Assembly: GCA_016235555.1 (NCBI GenBank)
Contig: JACRKC010000073.1
Span: 62,001-126,000, forward strand
Direction: 5' to 3'
From: Verrucomicrobiota bacterium
GTDB taxonomy: Bacteria; Verrucomicrobiota; Verrucomicrobiia; Opitutales; Opitutaceae
DNA length: 64,000 nucleotides
The notes beneath the pieces were generated by a model, which was not told the origin of the DNA, made no database searches, and saw only the letters and a list, made by a program, of their open reading frames with translations. The position numbers and the translations under genes were made by a program. Positions 35,412 through 43,679 of this stretch are shown here, one piece after another (within the stretch, counting starts at the first letter, position 1; every line of letters begins with the position of its first letter).

Positions 35412-38400
35412 CTAGAACGCGCCCTTCACGCCGAAGGTCCAGAGGCCGCCAAAGGTGTTGCGCCGGCTGAACTTCGCCCAGCCGGGCGTATTCGGGCCGT
35501 AGTGCAGCGTGTCCTCGGCCTGGGCGCCGATGTTGCGGATCGAGAAGAAGACGCCGAATTCGGGGCGCAGGTAGTATTCGCCGCTCACGTCGATGTAGCG
35601 GCGCGCGGCGAAATACGCGAAACTGCCCGGCTCGATGCTCCGGTTCGAGCCGATCGGACCACGGCGCTGGAGGCCGCGGTAGTTCCAGTTGGCGCGAAGG
35701 TTGAATTTCGTCCGCGTGAGGCTGAGGCCCCAGTTGGTGGTGAGCGGCGTGAGATCCTGAAACGTCTCCACCGGGCCCGTCGCATGCTGCATGGAAGTGT
35801 TGAAGAAGACCTGCACGCCGCGCGCCCAGTTGGGCAGGAACGTGAGCGCCTGCTTGTAATCGAGCTCGGCCCCGGCCGTGTGGATCATGTCCGCGATGTT
35901 ATACTGCGTGTTGACCTCGAACGGCCCATAGACGGTGGCATCCAGATCGTAGAGCGCGAGGAACTCCGGCGTCGCCGCAAACACGGTGTTGCCGAAAAAG
36001 TTTTTGAAATCGCGCTTGAAGCCGCCGATCGAAATCTGGCCGACCTTCTCGAAGTAGTATTCGAGGCGGACCTTGTAGGTCTGCGCGGACCAGGCCTTGA
36101 GGCCGACGTTGTTGACGCTGATCCGATTGCCGCTGCTCGCGCCCTGTTCGACGTCGGGCAGCGTGAGCGCGCCGGCATATTGATTGAAGTTGGGCCGCCC
36201 GACCGAGGTGTAATACGAGCCGCGGAGAATCACGTTCTCCCGCAGGTTGTAGCTCGCGTTGAGACTCGGGAAGAGCCGGAGGTATTCCTTCTCGGGTTTC
36301 AGCGCGCGGTCGAGGAACGTGAGCTGCGAAATCGCGAGCGCGTTGGCCGCCGTGTTGGGAATGATCAGCAGCGGGCTGCCGCTGCTGCCGCGGACGAACT
36401 TGCCCGCCGCGTCACGCTGGTAGTTCAGCGTGTTGTCCTGGAGCGAGCCCTGCGCCTTGACGTTGGTCTGCTCGGCGCGGAGACCGCCGACGAGCTTGAG
36501 CCGGCTGTCGAAGAACGAGGCATCGGCGCGAAGGAAAACCGAGGAGATGATTTCAGAGGCGAGCTTGGAGTTGGCGACGTTCGAACGGTAGCCGTTGTTG
36601 GTGTCGACGCTGAAGTAGGCCGGGGTGTCGCGGTAGAGCTGGTAGTATTTTTCGTTGTTGATCCATTGGATCGACGGGAAGCCGAACCCCGCCGGGCGCG
36701 CCGAGAAGCTCTCGTCGAGCACCGCGCTGGCGGCATCGTCGTTGCCGACGGGCGTCGTGCTGCCGCGACCGTCGCGGCCGAGGAAGCTGTAGTGTGTCGT
36801 GCCGCTGCGCACGTCGCGCCGCGTGGTGCGCACGTCGAAGCCGGTCTTGAGGGCGATGGGCACGCCCTGCACTTCGAGGTCGCGGCGGACGTTGCCATAG
36901 GCGGTGATCTTCTCGTCGTAGGCCTTGGCCTGGACCGAGGTCGCGCTCGCGAGCGAGTAGGTGCCGAGGTTGTAGATGTCGACAGGGGCGCCGGCCGCAT
37001 CGAACGCCGTGATCGCGCCGGGACGCAGGGCGTTGATGTTGTCGAAGTTGATCGTGAGTCCGGTGCGGGTCGACGTGCCGTTGTTGAACTGGCCCTTGTC
37101 GACGTCCATGTAGTGAATGCGCGAGTTGGAGTAGCCGAGCCCGGCGTCGATCTTCCACTGGCGGCCATCGTGACGATAGCTGAGCGTGGGCATGACCGTG
37201 CGGCCGGGACGGAGCCGGGAATCGTTGATGACGTTGGTGAGCGTGCTCTGGCCGACGGCGCCGTGCGTGAAGGTCGGTCCCCAGTTGCCGGGCAGCACGC
37301 GCGTGATGCCGATGCGCAGCTCGCGGTTGGCGAAGGCCTCGCCGAGGTAGGCGTATTGCAGCGAGAACGAGAGGCGGTCGTTGGGGCCGAGCCGGTAGTC
37401 GAGCGTCGTGCCGAGGGAGTAACGCGTGGTGGTCTTCGCGCCGTTGCGGAGCGTGTAGTCGGTGAGGTAGGGATTGTCGGCCGTGGTGTCGGGGAAGGCG
37501 CCCGGCGTGCCGTTGGCCGCGGGCGTGCTCGTGCCGCTCGAGACGCCCCGGCGGCTGTTCACGGAGGAGCCCTGCGGGGTGTATTGCAGCGAGTAGCCGC
37601 CGGACACGGTGAAGCCGAATTTCCGGTTCACCGGCACGATGGCGGAGAAATCGAAACCGGGGAGCACTTTGTGCGATGGCTTCCACATCGGGCCCGGCGT
37701 TTCCCGCAGCGAGCGTTCCGTGTTCCGCATGAGCAGCGACACGCTGTAGCGGTAGACGGGACGCGAGCGCTCGAACGCGCTGCGCGGAACGAAGTTCACC
37801 GAGCCCGCCAGCGCCGAACCGGTGGACTCCGGCGTGGGCGACTGCATCACCTCGATCCGTGCGATGCTGTTGATGGAAACCTGATCGAGTTCGACCGTGC
37901 GCGCGGTGCTCGCCGCCGAAGCGCTCGCGAGGTCGAATCCGCCGAATGTGATCGGGATGTTGCCAGCGGGGACGCCGTTGATCGACACGCGGCGGGCGTC
38001 GCCGCCCGTGTAGTCGCTGGTCATGCCCGGCAGGAACTTCATGAACTCGCCCACGCTGCCGTCGGCGATGCTGCCGAATTCGTCCGCGGACACGACATTG
38101 ACCAGATTCGGCGCGAAGCGCTGCTCGTTGATCGCGATCGCGGCGCCATCCATCTGGCGTGACGAGGAGACCACGAACTGGTCGAGCTTCACCGTTTCGT
38201 CCGCGCCGCCGGCCCGGGCTCCGACGCCGCCCAGCGTGATGTCCCGCTGCACCGTTGCGCCCGCCGCGACCGGCACGACCTCGACGTGCCCCGCCGTGCC
38301 GGTGAAGAACACCCGCAGCTTCACGCTGCCGGCGGGCACATTGGCCAGGCGATATTGGCCGGTCGCGTCGGTCAGTGTCTCGAGCTTGGTGCCCTCGATG

Positions 38401-38567
38401 CTCAGATGCGCCTTGTCGACGTATTCTCCGCGCCGGGCGTCGAAGACACGGCCCTCGATTGTGCCGGAGCTGGAACTCTGCGCCTGCAGTCCGACGCACA
38501 GCGCGAGCAGTCCGGCAATGGTGAAACCAAGGCGGGTGAAAAATGACAGCGAAGGTAGGTAGTTCAT
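35412..38567 (-). CDS. TonB-dependent receptor
   Basis: A 1051-residue outer-membrane receptor. A signal peptide (to about residue 29) is followed by a carboxypeptidase-regulatory-like fold (about 34-115, [33 protein letters not shown]), a plug domain (about 135-265, [50 protein letters not shown]) and the beta-barrel, ending in Phe (TFGVKGAF). There is no classic FecR-interaction domain. The LacI-type regulator gene lies immediately upstream on the same strand, suggesting regulated uptake of an oligosaccharide. Ligand unknown. A palindrome at 38687-38702 in the 171-bp gap could be the operator. Confidence 0.92.
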   Translation of the reverse strand: MNYLPSLSFFTRLGFTIAGLLALCVGLQAQSSSSGTIEGRVFDARRGEYVDKAHLSIEGTKLETLTDATGQYRLANVPAGSVKLRVFFTGTAGHVEVVPVAAGATVQRDITLGGVGARAGGADETVKLDQFVVSSSRQMDGAAIAINEQRFAPNLVNVVSADEFGSIADGSVGEFMKFLPGMTSDYTGGDARRVSINGVPAGNIPITFGGFDLASASAASTARTVELDQVSINSIARIEVMQSPTPESTGSALAGSVNFVPRSAFERSRPVYRYSVSLLMRNTERSLRETPGPMWKPSHKVLPGFDFSAIVPVNRKFGFTVSGGYSLQYTPQGSSVNSRRGVSSGTSTPAANGTPGAFPDTTADNPYLTDYTLRNGAKTTTRYSLGTTLDYRLGPNDRLSFSLQYAYLGEAFANRELRIGITRVLPGNWGPTFTHGAVGQSTLTNVINDSRLRPGRTVMPTLSYRHDGRQWKIDAGLGYSNSRIHYMDVDKGQFNNGTSTRTGLTINFDNINALRPGAITAFDAAGAPVDIYNLGTYSLASATSVQAKAYDEKITAYGNVRRDLEVQGVPIALKTGFDVRTTRRDVRSGTTHYSFLGRDGRGSTTPVGNDDAASAVLDESFSARPAGFGFPSIQWINNEKYYQLYRDTPAYFSVDTNNGYRSNVANSKLASEIISSVFLRADASFFDSRLKLVGGLRAEQTNVKAQGSLQDNTLNYQRDAAGKFVRGSSGSPLLIIPNTAANALAISQLTFLDRALKPEKEYLRLFPSLNASYNLRENVILRGSYYTSVGRPNFNQYAGALTLPDVEQGASSGNRISVNNVGLKAWSAQTYKVRLEYYFEKVGQISIGGFKRDFKNFFGNTVFAATPEFLALYDLDATVYGPFEVNTQYNIADMIHTAGAELDYKQALTFLPNWARGVQVFFNTSMQHATGPVETFQDLTPLTTNWGLSLTRTKFNLRANWNYRGLQRRGPIGSNRSIEPGSFAYFAARRYIDVSGEYYLRPEFGVFFSIRNIGAQAEDTLHYGPNTPGWAKFSRRNTFGGLWTFGVKGAF

Positions 38568-38686
38568 GACGGTTCTCTTGGTGCGGTCTGATCCGTAGCG
38601 GCGGCGTGGCGGTGATGAGATGCCGCGCCGATGGGGCGAACACCCCTGACCTACGCCCGCCCCGGCGGCGCGTAAAGTGGCGCAGC

Positions 38687-38702
38687 AGGTAAATCGTTAC
38701 CT
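38687..38702. promoter_or_regulatory. Candidate LacI-family operator
   Basis: AGGTAAATCGTTACCT is an inverted repeat (AGGTAA and TTACCT around ATCG) located 120 bp upstream of the TonB-receptor start and 37 bp downstream of the LacI gene. LacI-family operators are typically 14-20-bp palindromes, though usually with a symmetric CG centre, which is off here. The position suits control of the receptor by the neighbouring regulator. Confidence 0.45.
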
Positions 38703-38738
38703 AAACCCGCCCGCCGTGCGGGACTGGCACCGGTGACA

Positions 38739-39806
38739 CTACCGCGTCGGCGTCCGTCGCATCTCGCGTTTTGCCGGTTTTCCCTGCGGCCCGCGCACAG
38801 TTCGTCCTTCGTTCCACACGCCCTCGATGGTCAGCGTGACCGGCTCACCGGGGATGCCGGTTTCGTGTCGTTCGACCATGTTGATGAGCTGATCCACCGC
38901 GACCGCGCCCATCGCCGCGGGATTCTGGCGGATGCCCGAAAGCGGACTGCCGGCATGCGCCACCGACAGACTGAGCAACCCGATGCCGGATGATCCGCCG
39001 ATTCCCCGGCGCGCCAGGTCGGCGATCTGCTCCTCCAGAAAGAGCCCGATCACCACATCCACCCGTTCGCGCCGCGCCCAGCGGACAATGTCGTCGGGGC
39101 GCCAGCGCGTCGGAAGCAGCAGCGGATTGATCAACTCAAAGCCGAGCTTCGCACACGCCACCATATATGCGCCCTCCCAGCGGTATTCGAGGCGGACGGT
39201 GGTCGGCTCATCCAACGTGAAACCGGGCCGGCGATACCCGCGGCGCCGGCACTCCTGCATCGCCAGCATCATCGACTGGTGGTGATCGTTGCTCGTGCGG
39301 TGAAAGATCGGACTCGCGAGGCTGAGGCCGTGGGCCACGACCGAGAAGCCCGCCCACGGCAAGTCGAGTTTGGCGCCATGGGCCGGAAACGGATTGAACA
39401 ACATGCCGCTGATCCCGCGCGCACACAGGACTTCGCAGAAACGTTCGCCGCTCATGCCGTCGCGATGGAGCCAGAAGGGCGAAAGCAGATAGCCACGCTG
39501 TTCCGCCCGCGTCCGGGCGCCCGTGTAGAGCGCGCGAAAGAACGCCTCGATCTGCCAGCCGCGCTCCGTGGGATACGCGGTCACGTAGGCGAGGGTCGGT
39601 TGCGCTGCGACCGCGGCCCGGCGCTTCCGGCGGTTACGCATGAGCGCCGAGATGAAGGGATGCAGGCGATAGCCCATCTGTTCCGCGATGCGCCGCACCC
39701 GCTCGCGCGTGCTGGCGGGAATCGTGGGCACGCCGTGCAGACATTTTGACACGGTCGCCACCGACGTCCGGGCCCGCACCGCCACATCGCGCATCGTGAT
39801 CGGCAT
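38739..39806 (-). CDS. LacI-family transcriptional regulator
   Basis: A 355-residue regulator with an N-terminal helix-turn-helix (about 4-25, MRDVAVRARTSVATVSKCLHG) and a periplasmic-binding-protein-like sensor domain (LAYVTAYPTERGWQIEAFFR and ISGMLFNPFPAHGAKLDLPW, then GIRQNPAAMGAVAVDQLINM at the end). Family members bind a small sugar and release DNA. It lies immediately upstream of the TonB receptor in the same direction, so the receptor is its likely target, perhaps with autoregulation. The sensor ligand cannot be read from the sequence. Confidence 0.9.
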   Translation of the reverse strand: MPITMRDVAVRARTSVATVSKCLHGVPTIPASTRERVRRIAEQMGYRLHPFISALMRNRRKRRAAVAAQPTLAYVTAYPTERGWQIEAFFRALYTGARTRAEQRGYLLSPFWLHRDGMSGERFCEVLCARGISGMLFNPFPAHGAKLDLPWAGFSVVAHGLSLASPIFHRTSNDHHQSMMLAMQECRRRGYRRPGFTLDEPTTVRLEYRWEGAYMVACAKLGFELINPLLLPTRWRPDDIVRWARRERVDVVIGLFLEEQIADLARRGIGGSSGIGLLSLSVAHAGSPLSGIRQNPAAMGAVAVDQLINMVERHETGIPGEPVTLTIEGVWNEGRTVRGPQGKPAKREMRRTPTR

Positions 39807-39848
39807 GGGAACGTCCTCGCGGTGCTCAGGAAACGACGGCCGGCGGCT

Positions 39849-41288
39849 TCACAGGCCGAAAATCTTCATCACGCCGCTTGCGACGCCGGCCCAGAAACGA
39901 CGGGCACCGGCGGCGTCACCCGCGGCGGACACCTGTTGGCAGAGAAAGATGCCCCGCCCCTCGAAGAGATCGTCGAACAGCGGATTCATGCCGCGGAAAT
40001 AACTCCAAAACGTCTCCGCACGGGCGGGCCGGTAGGCGAGATTCGGCGTGAAGCCGATCGTCGCATCCTGATTCGCCCGGCGGGCCGGCACGGTGCCGTC
40101 GTCGCGCTCCGCGAGTCGCTCGACGCGCACGCCGCGGGTGCCCGCGACGACGAGCCGGCACGGGCCGACGAACTCAAAGTAACGGAACTGCAGCGTCACC
40201 CACGCCTGCCAGCGGAAGAGCTGCCACCGCCGGCGCACGCGCAGGTGGCCCGCAGCCGGCAAGGCCACGCCCGCCAGGAAGCTTGGCCGCAGCACCAGCG
40301 ACGCGCCGTCCGGGATCGTCACCACGGCGAGTTCGCTGTGCGGGTCTCCTTGGTTGGACAACGTCACGCGTTGCTCGCCGCCGCCGCCATGGCGCATTTC
40401 GATCAGTTCGACGAGTCGCGTGGCCATGCACGTGAGCGGCATCCGCCAGTCGAGCAGCGCGCGCGTTTGCTTGGCCAGCCCCTCGTCGGAGGCCTGCAAA
40501 AACTGTTCCCGGACCCACAGCCGCTCGCCGTCGCCCAGGACGAGATCGGCCGACACACCCTGCGCCCCCACGTCCGGCAGCGTCGCAGCCGATCCGCCGA
40601 GTTGCACGGGCCGGCCGCGCGCGATGCGCGGCGCGACGAGGTAGAACATCGTGAGTTTCCCCACGGTCGGCCCCAGGAAATAGACCGCCAGCGTCACATA
40701 GACCCACCATTTCACCGGCAGCGTCAGCCAGCCGCGGCCGACCGGATGCTCCCACGCGCGTTCGAGATAGTGCAGCACCCGCGACTGCTTTTCCTCGGCC
40801 TCCTTCAGCCGCACCTCGACCTTGCCGAGCGCGATTTCGAGACCGTCGCGCTCCCAGGTCGTGCGCGTGAACTCCTGCTGCAACGCCTGGACCTTCGCCG
40901 TGATACCCAGCCGCAGCTCGGTCATCTTCGCCAACTGTTCGGCGTTAGACCTCTGCTGCTCCCGGTTGCCGACGAGCTTGTCCCACGTGCTCTCCAACTC
41001 CCGCAATTGCCCGATCACTTTGTCCGCCTGCTTGCCCCGGTCCTGTTCCGCCGTGATCTCCGCGGAGATGCGGTCCATGCGCTTGTGCACGTCGGCCAGC
41101 GCCTCCTTCACCTTCGTGCGCTCGCCGTTGATGCTACGGACGACATCGCGGCGCCATTCGTCGAAATCGACGTTATCCTTCAGGAACAGCCACAACGCGC
41201 ACGCGGCCAGCGCCAGCGCGACGATGACCGTCGCGGCGGCGCACTTGTCGAACACCCAGCGCAAGAATCTGACGATGACTTCGAGCAT
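39849..41288 (-). CDS. Membrane coiled-coil protein with AIM24-like C-terminal region (tentative)
   Basis: A 479-residue protein not confidently recognised. It has an N-terminal helix (about 14-36, KCAAATVIVALALAACALWLFL), a long charged coiled coil (about 45-180), a second helix (about 193-213, WWVYVTLAVYFLGPTVGKLTM) and a soluble C-terminal part of about 260 residues. That part has an order of strands and a conserved-looking end (FWSYFRGMNPLFDDLFEGRGIFLCQQV) that recall AIM24 proteins, but this is a weak impression. It lies 42 bp from the LacI gene end to end, probably independent. Confidence 0.6.
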   Translation of the reverse strand: MLEVIVRFLRWVFDKCAAATVIVALALAACALWLFLKDNVDFDEWRRDVVRSINGERTKVKEALADVHKRMDRISAEITAEQDRGKQADKVIGQLRELESTWDKLVGNREQQRSNAEQLAKMTELRLGITAKVQALQQEFTRTTWERDGLEIALGKVEVRLKEAEEKQSRVLHYLERAWEHPVGRGWLTLPVKWWVYVTLAVYFLGPTVGKLTMFYLVAPRIARGRPVQLGGSAATLPDVGAQGVSADLVLGDGERLWVREQFLQASDEGLAKQTRALLDWRMPLTCMATRLVELIEMRHGGGGEQRVTLSNQGDPHSELAVVTIPDGASLVLRPSFLAGVALPAAGHLRVRRRWQLFRWQAWVTLQFRYFEFVGPCRLVVAGTRGVRVERLAERDDGTVPARRANQDATIGFTPNLAYRPARAETFWSYFRGMNPLFDDLFEGRGIFLCQQVSAAGDAAGARRFWAGVASGVMKIFGL

Positions 41289-41445
41289 GTTATCACGATC
41301 GCGTTTCCGCGGAATAAGAGCGGGTCATTGAAGGCACCGGCCCACCGGAAGCCAATTGCTAATCCACCTCCCACAACCCACGCTCCGCCCCAACAAAAAA
41401 TCCTCCGGCCCCGGCGCCGGACTCAATCCAAACCCTGTCCGTCTC

Positions 41446-42720
41446 ATGTCCAAAGCGATCGTTTCCTCCCTCTACGACTCGGATGTCTTCCGCATGGCCT
41501 GCCGCCAGTTCGACAAGGCCGCCGACGCCATCAGCCTCCCCGAGGCCATCCGCGACCGCACCAAATACCCGCGCCGCTGCCTCGCCGTCTCGCTCCCCGT
41601 CAAGCGCCGCGACGGCTCGGTGACCGTCTTCGAAGGCTACCGCGTGCAGCACAACCTCTCCACCGGCCCGTCAAAGGGTGGCATCCGGTTTCACCAACAC
41701 GTCACGCTCGGCGAAGTCGCCGCGCTCGCGATGTGGATGAGTTGGAAGACCTCCCTCGTCGGCCTGCCCTACGGCGGAGCCAAGGGCGGCGTCATCGTCA
41801 ACCCGAGCGAGCTCACCGAATCCGAACTCGAGCACCTCTCGCGCCGCTACATGCAGGAGATGGTCAACTTCGTCGGCCCGCACGTCGACGTCCCCGCACC
41901 CGACGTCGGCACCAACGAAAAGATCATGGCGTGGATGATGGACACCTACTCCAACCACGTCGGCCACGTGGCAAGCGCCGTCGTCACCGGCAAACCGATC
42001 GCACTCGGCGGCTCGCAGGGCCGCCGCGAGGCCACGGGGGCCGGCGTCGCTTACCTCACAAAGAAATACCTCGAGGACCTCAAGCTCCCGGTCAACAAAG
42101 CCACCGCCGTCATCCAGGGCTTCGGCAACGTCGGCAGCGAAACCGCCCTCGCCCTCTCGAACTACGGCGCGAAGATCATCGCGATCTCCGACTACACCGG
42201 CGCCGTCTACAACCCCAAGGGCATCGACCTCAACAAGGCCCTCACCTACGTCCGCTACCAGAAGACGCTCCACGATTTCGACGGCGGCGAACCGATCTCC
42301 AACGACGCGCTGCTCGAGCTGAAATGCACCGTGCTCGCGCCGTGCGCCCTCGAACGCGTGATCACCGACAAGAACGCCGCCAAGCTCAAGTGCCGCGTGC
42401 TCGCCGAGGGTGCCAACGGCCCGACCACCAACGCCGCCGACAAAATCATCGAGGAGCGCGGCGACATCGAACTCATCCCCGACGTGCTGTGCAATTCCGG
42501 CGGCGTCATCGTCTCTTACTTCGAGTGGCTGCAAAACCTCTCGAACTACTACTGGGGCCGCGACGAAGTCCTCCAGAAACTTTTCGGCATGTTGGACAAG
42601 GCGAAAGACGCGGTCGACGCGCAGAAGCGCAAATTCAAGTTCAGCCGCCGCCTCGCCGCGCTCACGCTGGGCATCCAGCGCGTGGCCGACGCGAAGCAAA
42701 GCCGGGGGCTCTTCCCGTGA
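41446..42720 (+). CDS. Glutamate dehydrogenase (Glu/Leu/Phe/Val family)
   Basis: A 424-residue NAD(P)-dependent glutamate dehydrogenase, hexameric type. Motifs are NLSTGPSKGGIRFHQHV, SLVGLPYGGAKGGVIVNP with the catalytic Lys, VDVPAPDVGTNEKIMAWMMD, the Rossmann VIQGFGNVGSETA at about 225-237, and AEGANGPTTNAAD. It catalyses reversible deamination of glutamate to 2-oxoglutarate. The start at 41446 (MSKAIVSSLYDSDVF) is preferred over 41356. Its TGA overlaps the GTG of the ThuA gene (GTGA at 42717-42720), so the two are probably co-translated. Confidence 0.92.
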   Translation: MSKAIVSSLYDSDVFRMACRQFDKAADAISLPEAIRDRTKYPRRCLAVSLPVKRRDGSVTVFEGYRVQHNLSTGPSKGGIRFHQHVTLGEVAALAMWMSWKTSLVGLPYGGAKGGVIVNPSELTESELEHLSRRYMQEMVNFVGPHVDVPAPDVGTNEKIMAWMMDTYSNHVGHVASAVVTGKPIALGGSQGRREATGAGVAYLTKKYLEDLKLPVNKATAVIQGFGNVGSETALALSNYGAKIIAISDYTGAVYNPKGIDLNKALTYVRYQKTLHDFDGGEPISNDALLELKCTVLAPCALERVITDKNAAKLKCRVLAEGANGPTTNAADKIIEERGDIELIPDVLCNSGGVIVSYFEWLQNLSNYYWGRDEVLQKLFGMLDKAKDAVDAQKRKFKFSRRLAALTLGIQRVADAKQSRGLFP

Positions 42721-43607
42721 TCGCCGGGCGCAACGTGCTTCGCCACACCGTGGGCCTCGTGCTGTCCGCGGTCGCCGTCTCCTTTGCTCTCGGCGCAGAA
42801 AAGGCGAAATCGAAGGAACCACCCGTCGTCCGCGCCGCCGCGCGCTCTGCCGCCGATGTTGCGGCGGTGCTGAAGCTTGCCGAGCCCGCTCCGGCCGACC
42901 CGCGCCCGCTGCGCATCCTCCTCGTCGCCGGTCCAAAGGATCACGGCGCCGGCCAGCACGACTACCCGGCATGGCAGAAGGCCTGGGCGCCCTACCTCGC
43001 CCAATCGCCACGCGTCACGGTCGACACCGCGTTTCCGTGGCCCCAGCCGGAGCAACTCGCCGCGGCCGACCTGCTGGTGCTCTACCGACGCAACAAGTGG
43101 GACGCCGCGCAGCTCGCTGAATTGGAGGCATTCCAAAAACGCGGCGGCGGCTTCGTCACGATCCACTGGGCCATCGGCGCGGATGAGTTGCCCGAGCGTT
43201 TCGCCGCGCGCACCGGCCTCGCCTACCCGTCCGCGAAATACCGCCACGGCATCGTCGATCTCAGGCTCGTCACCACGCACCCGATCACACGCGGCTTCCC
43301 CGCGACCGTGCGCTTCACCGACGAGTCCTACTGGCCGCTCGTCGGCGATGCCGCACGCGTGCGCCTCCTCGGCACATCCGACGAACAGGCCGGGCTCGGC
43401 GACGCCATCCTCCCGATTCCGATCTTCTGGACGCACGAACCGGCCGGCGGCGGGCGCACCTTCGTCTGCGTCTTCGGCCACTACATGTGGACGTTCGACG
43501 ATCCGCTGTTCCGCCTGCTGCTGCTTCGCGGCATGGCCTGGGCTGCGGGCGAAACCGCCTCGCGCTTCGACGCCCTGGCCGTCAGCCCGAACCGCCACTT
43601 CGACTGA
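42717..43607 (+). CDS. ThuA-like protein, exported
   Basis: A 296-residue protein starting at GTG 42717 within the overlap with the glutamate dehydrogenase stop. The N-terminus (VIAGRNVLRHTVGLVLSAVAVSFALGA) is a signal peptide. The rest matches ThuA/TreA-type glutamine-amidotransferase-like proteins: ILLVAGPKDHGAGQHDYPAWQKAW, TAFPWPQPEQLAAADLLVLY, GGGFVTIHWAIGADELPERF, and ARVRLLGTSDEQAGLGDAI and TFVCVFGHYMWTFDDPLFRLL. ThuA genes often accompany Gfo/Idh dehydrogenases and DUF1080 proteins in keto-sugar loci, but their biochemical role remains unsettled. Confidence 0.82.
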   Translation: MIAGRNVLRHTVGLVLSAVAVSFALGAEKAKSKEPPVVRAAARSAADVAAVLKLAEPAPADPRPLRILLVAGPKDHGAGQHDYPAWQKAWAPYLAQSPRVTVDTAFPWPQPEQLAAADLLVLYRRNKWDAAQLAELEAFQKRGGGFVTIHWAIGADELPERFAARTGLAYPSAKYRHGIVDLRLVTTHPITRGFPATVRFTDESYWPLVGDAARVRLLGTSDEQAGLGDAILPIPIFWTHEPAGGGRTFVCVFGHYMWTFDDPLFRLLLLRGMAWAAGETASRFDALAVSPNRHFD

Positions 43608-43679
43608 GCGGTTACGCTCCGGTCCCGGCTAAATATTCCCTGCAACGCCCTCACCGGGGCATCGTCTCTCCGTGAACCC

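Noticed and set aside
35502-38162. Long plus-strand open frame (886 codons) opposite the TonB receptor
   Set aside because: Arg/Val/Gly-rich antisense shadow of a GC-rich gene; the minus-strand receptor explains the region fully.
41394-41425. Intrinsic terminator on the minus strand before the membrane coiled-coil gene
   Set aside because: A GC palindrome precedes six T residues on minus, but the loop is large, the stem is interrupted and no minus gene ends there.
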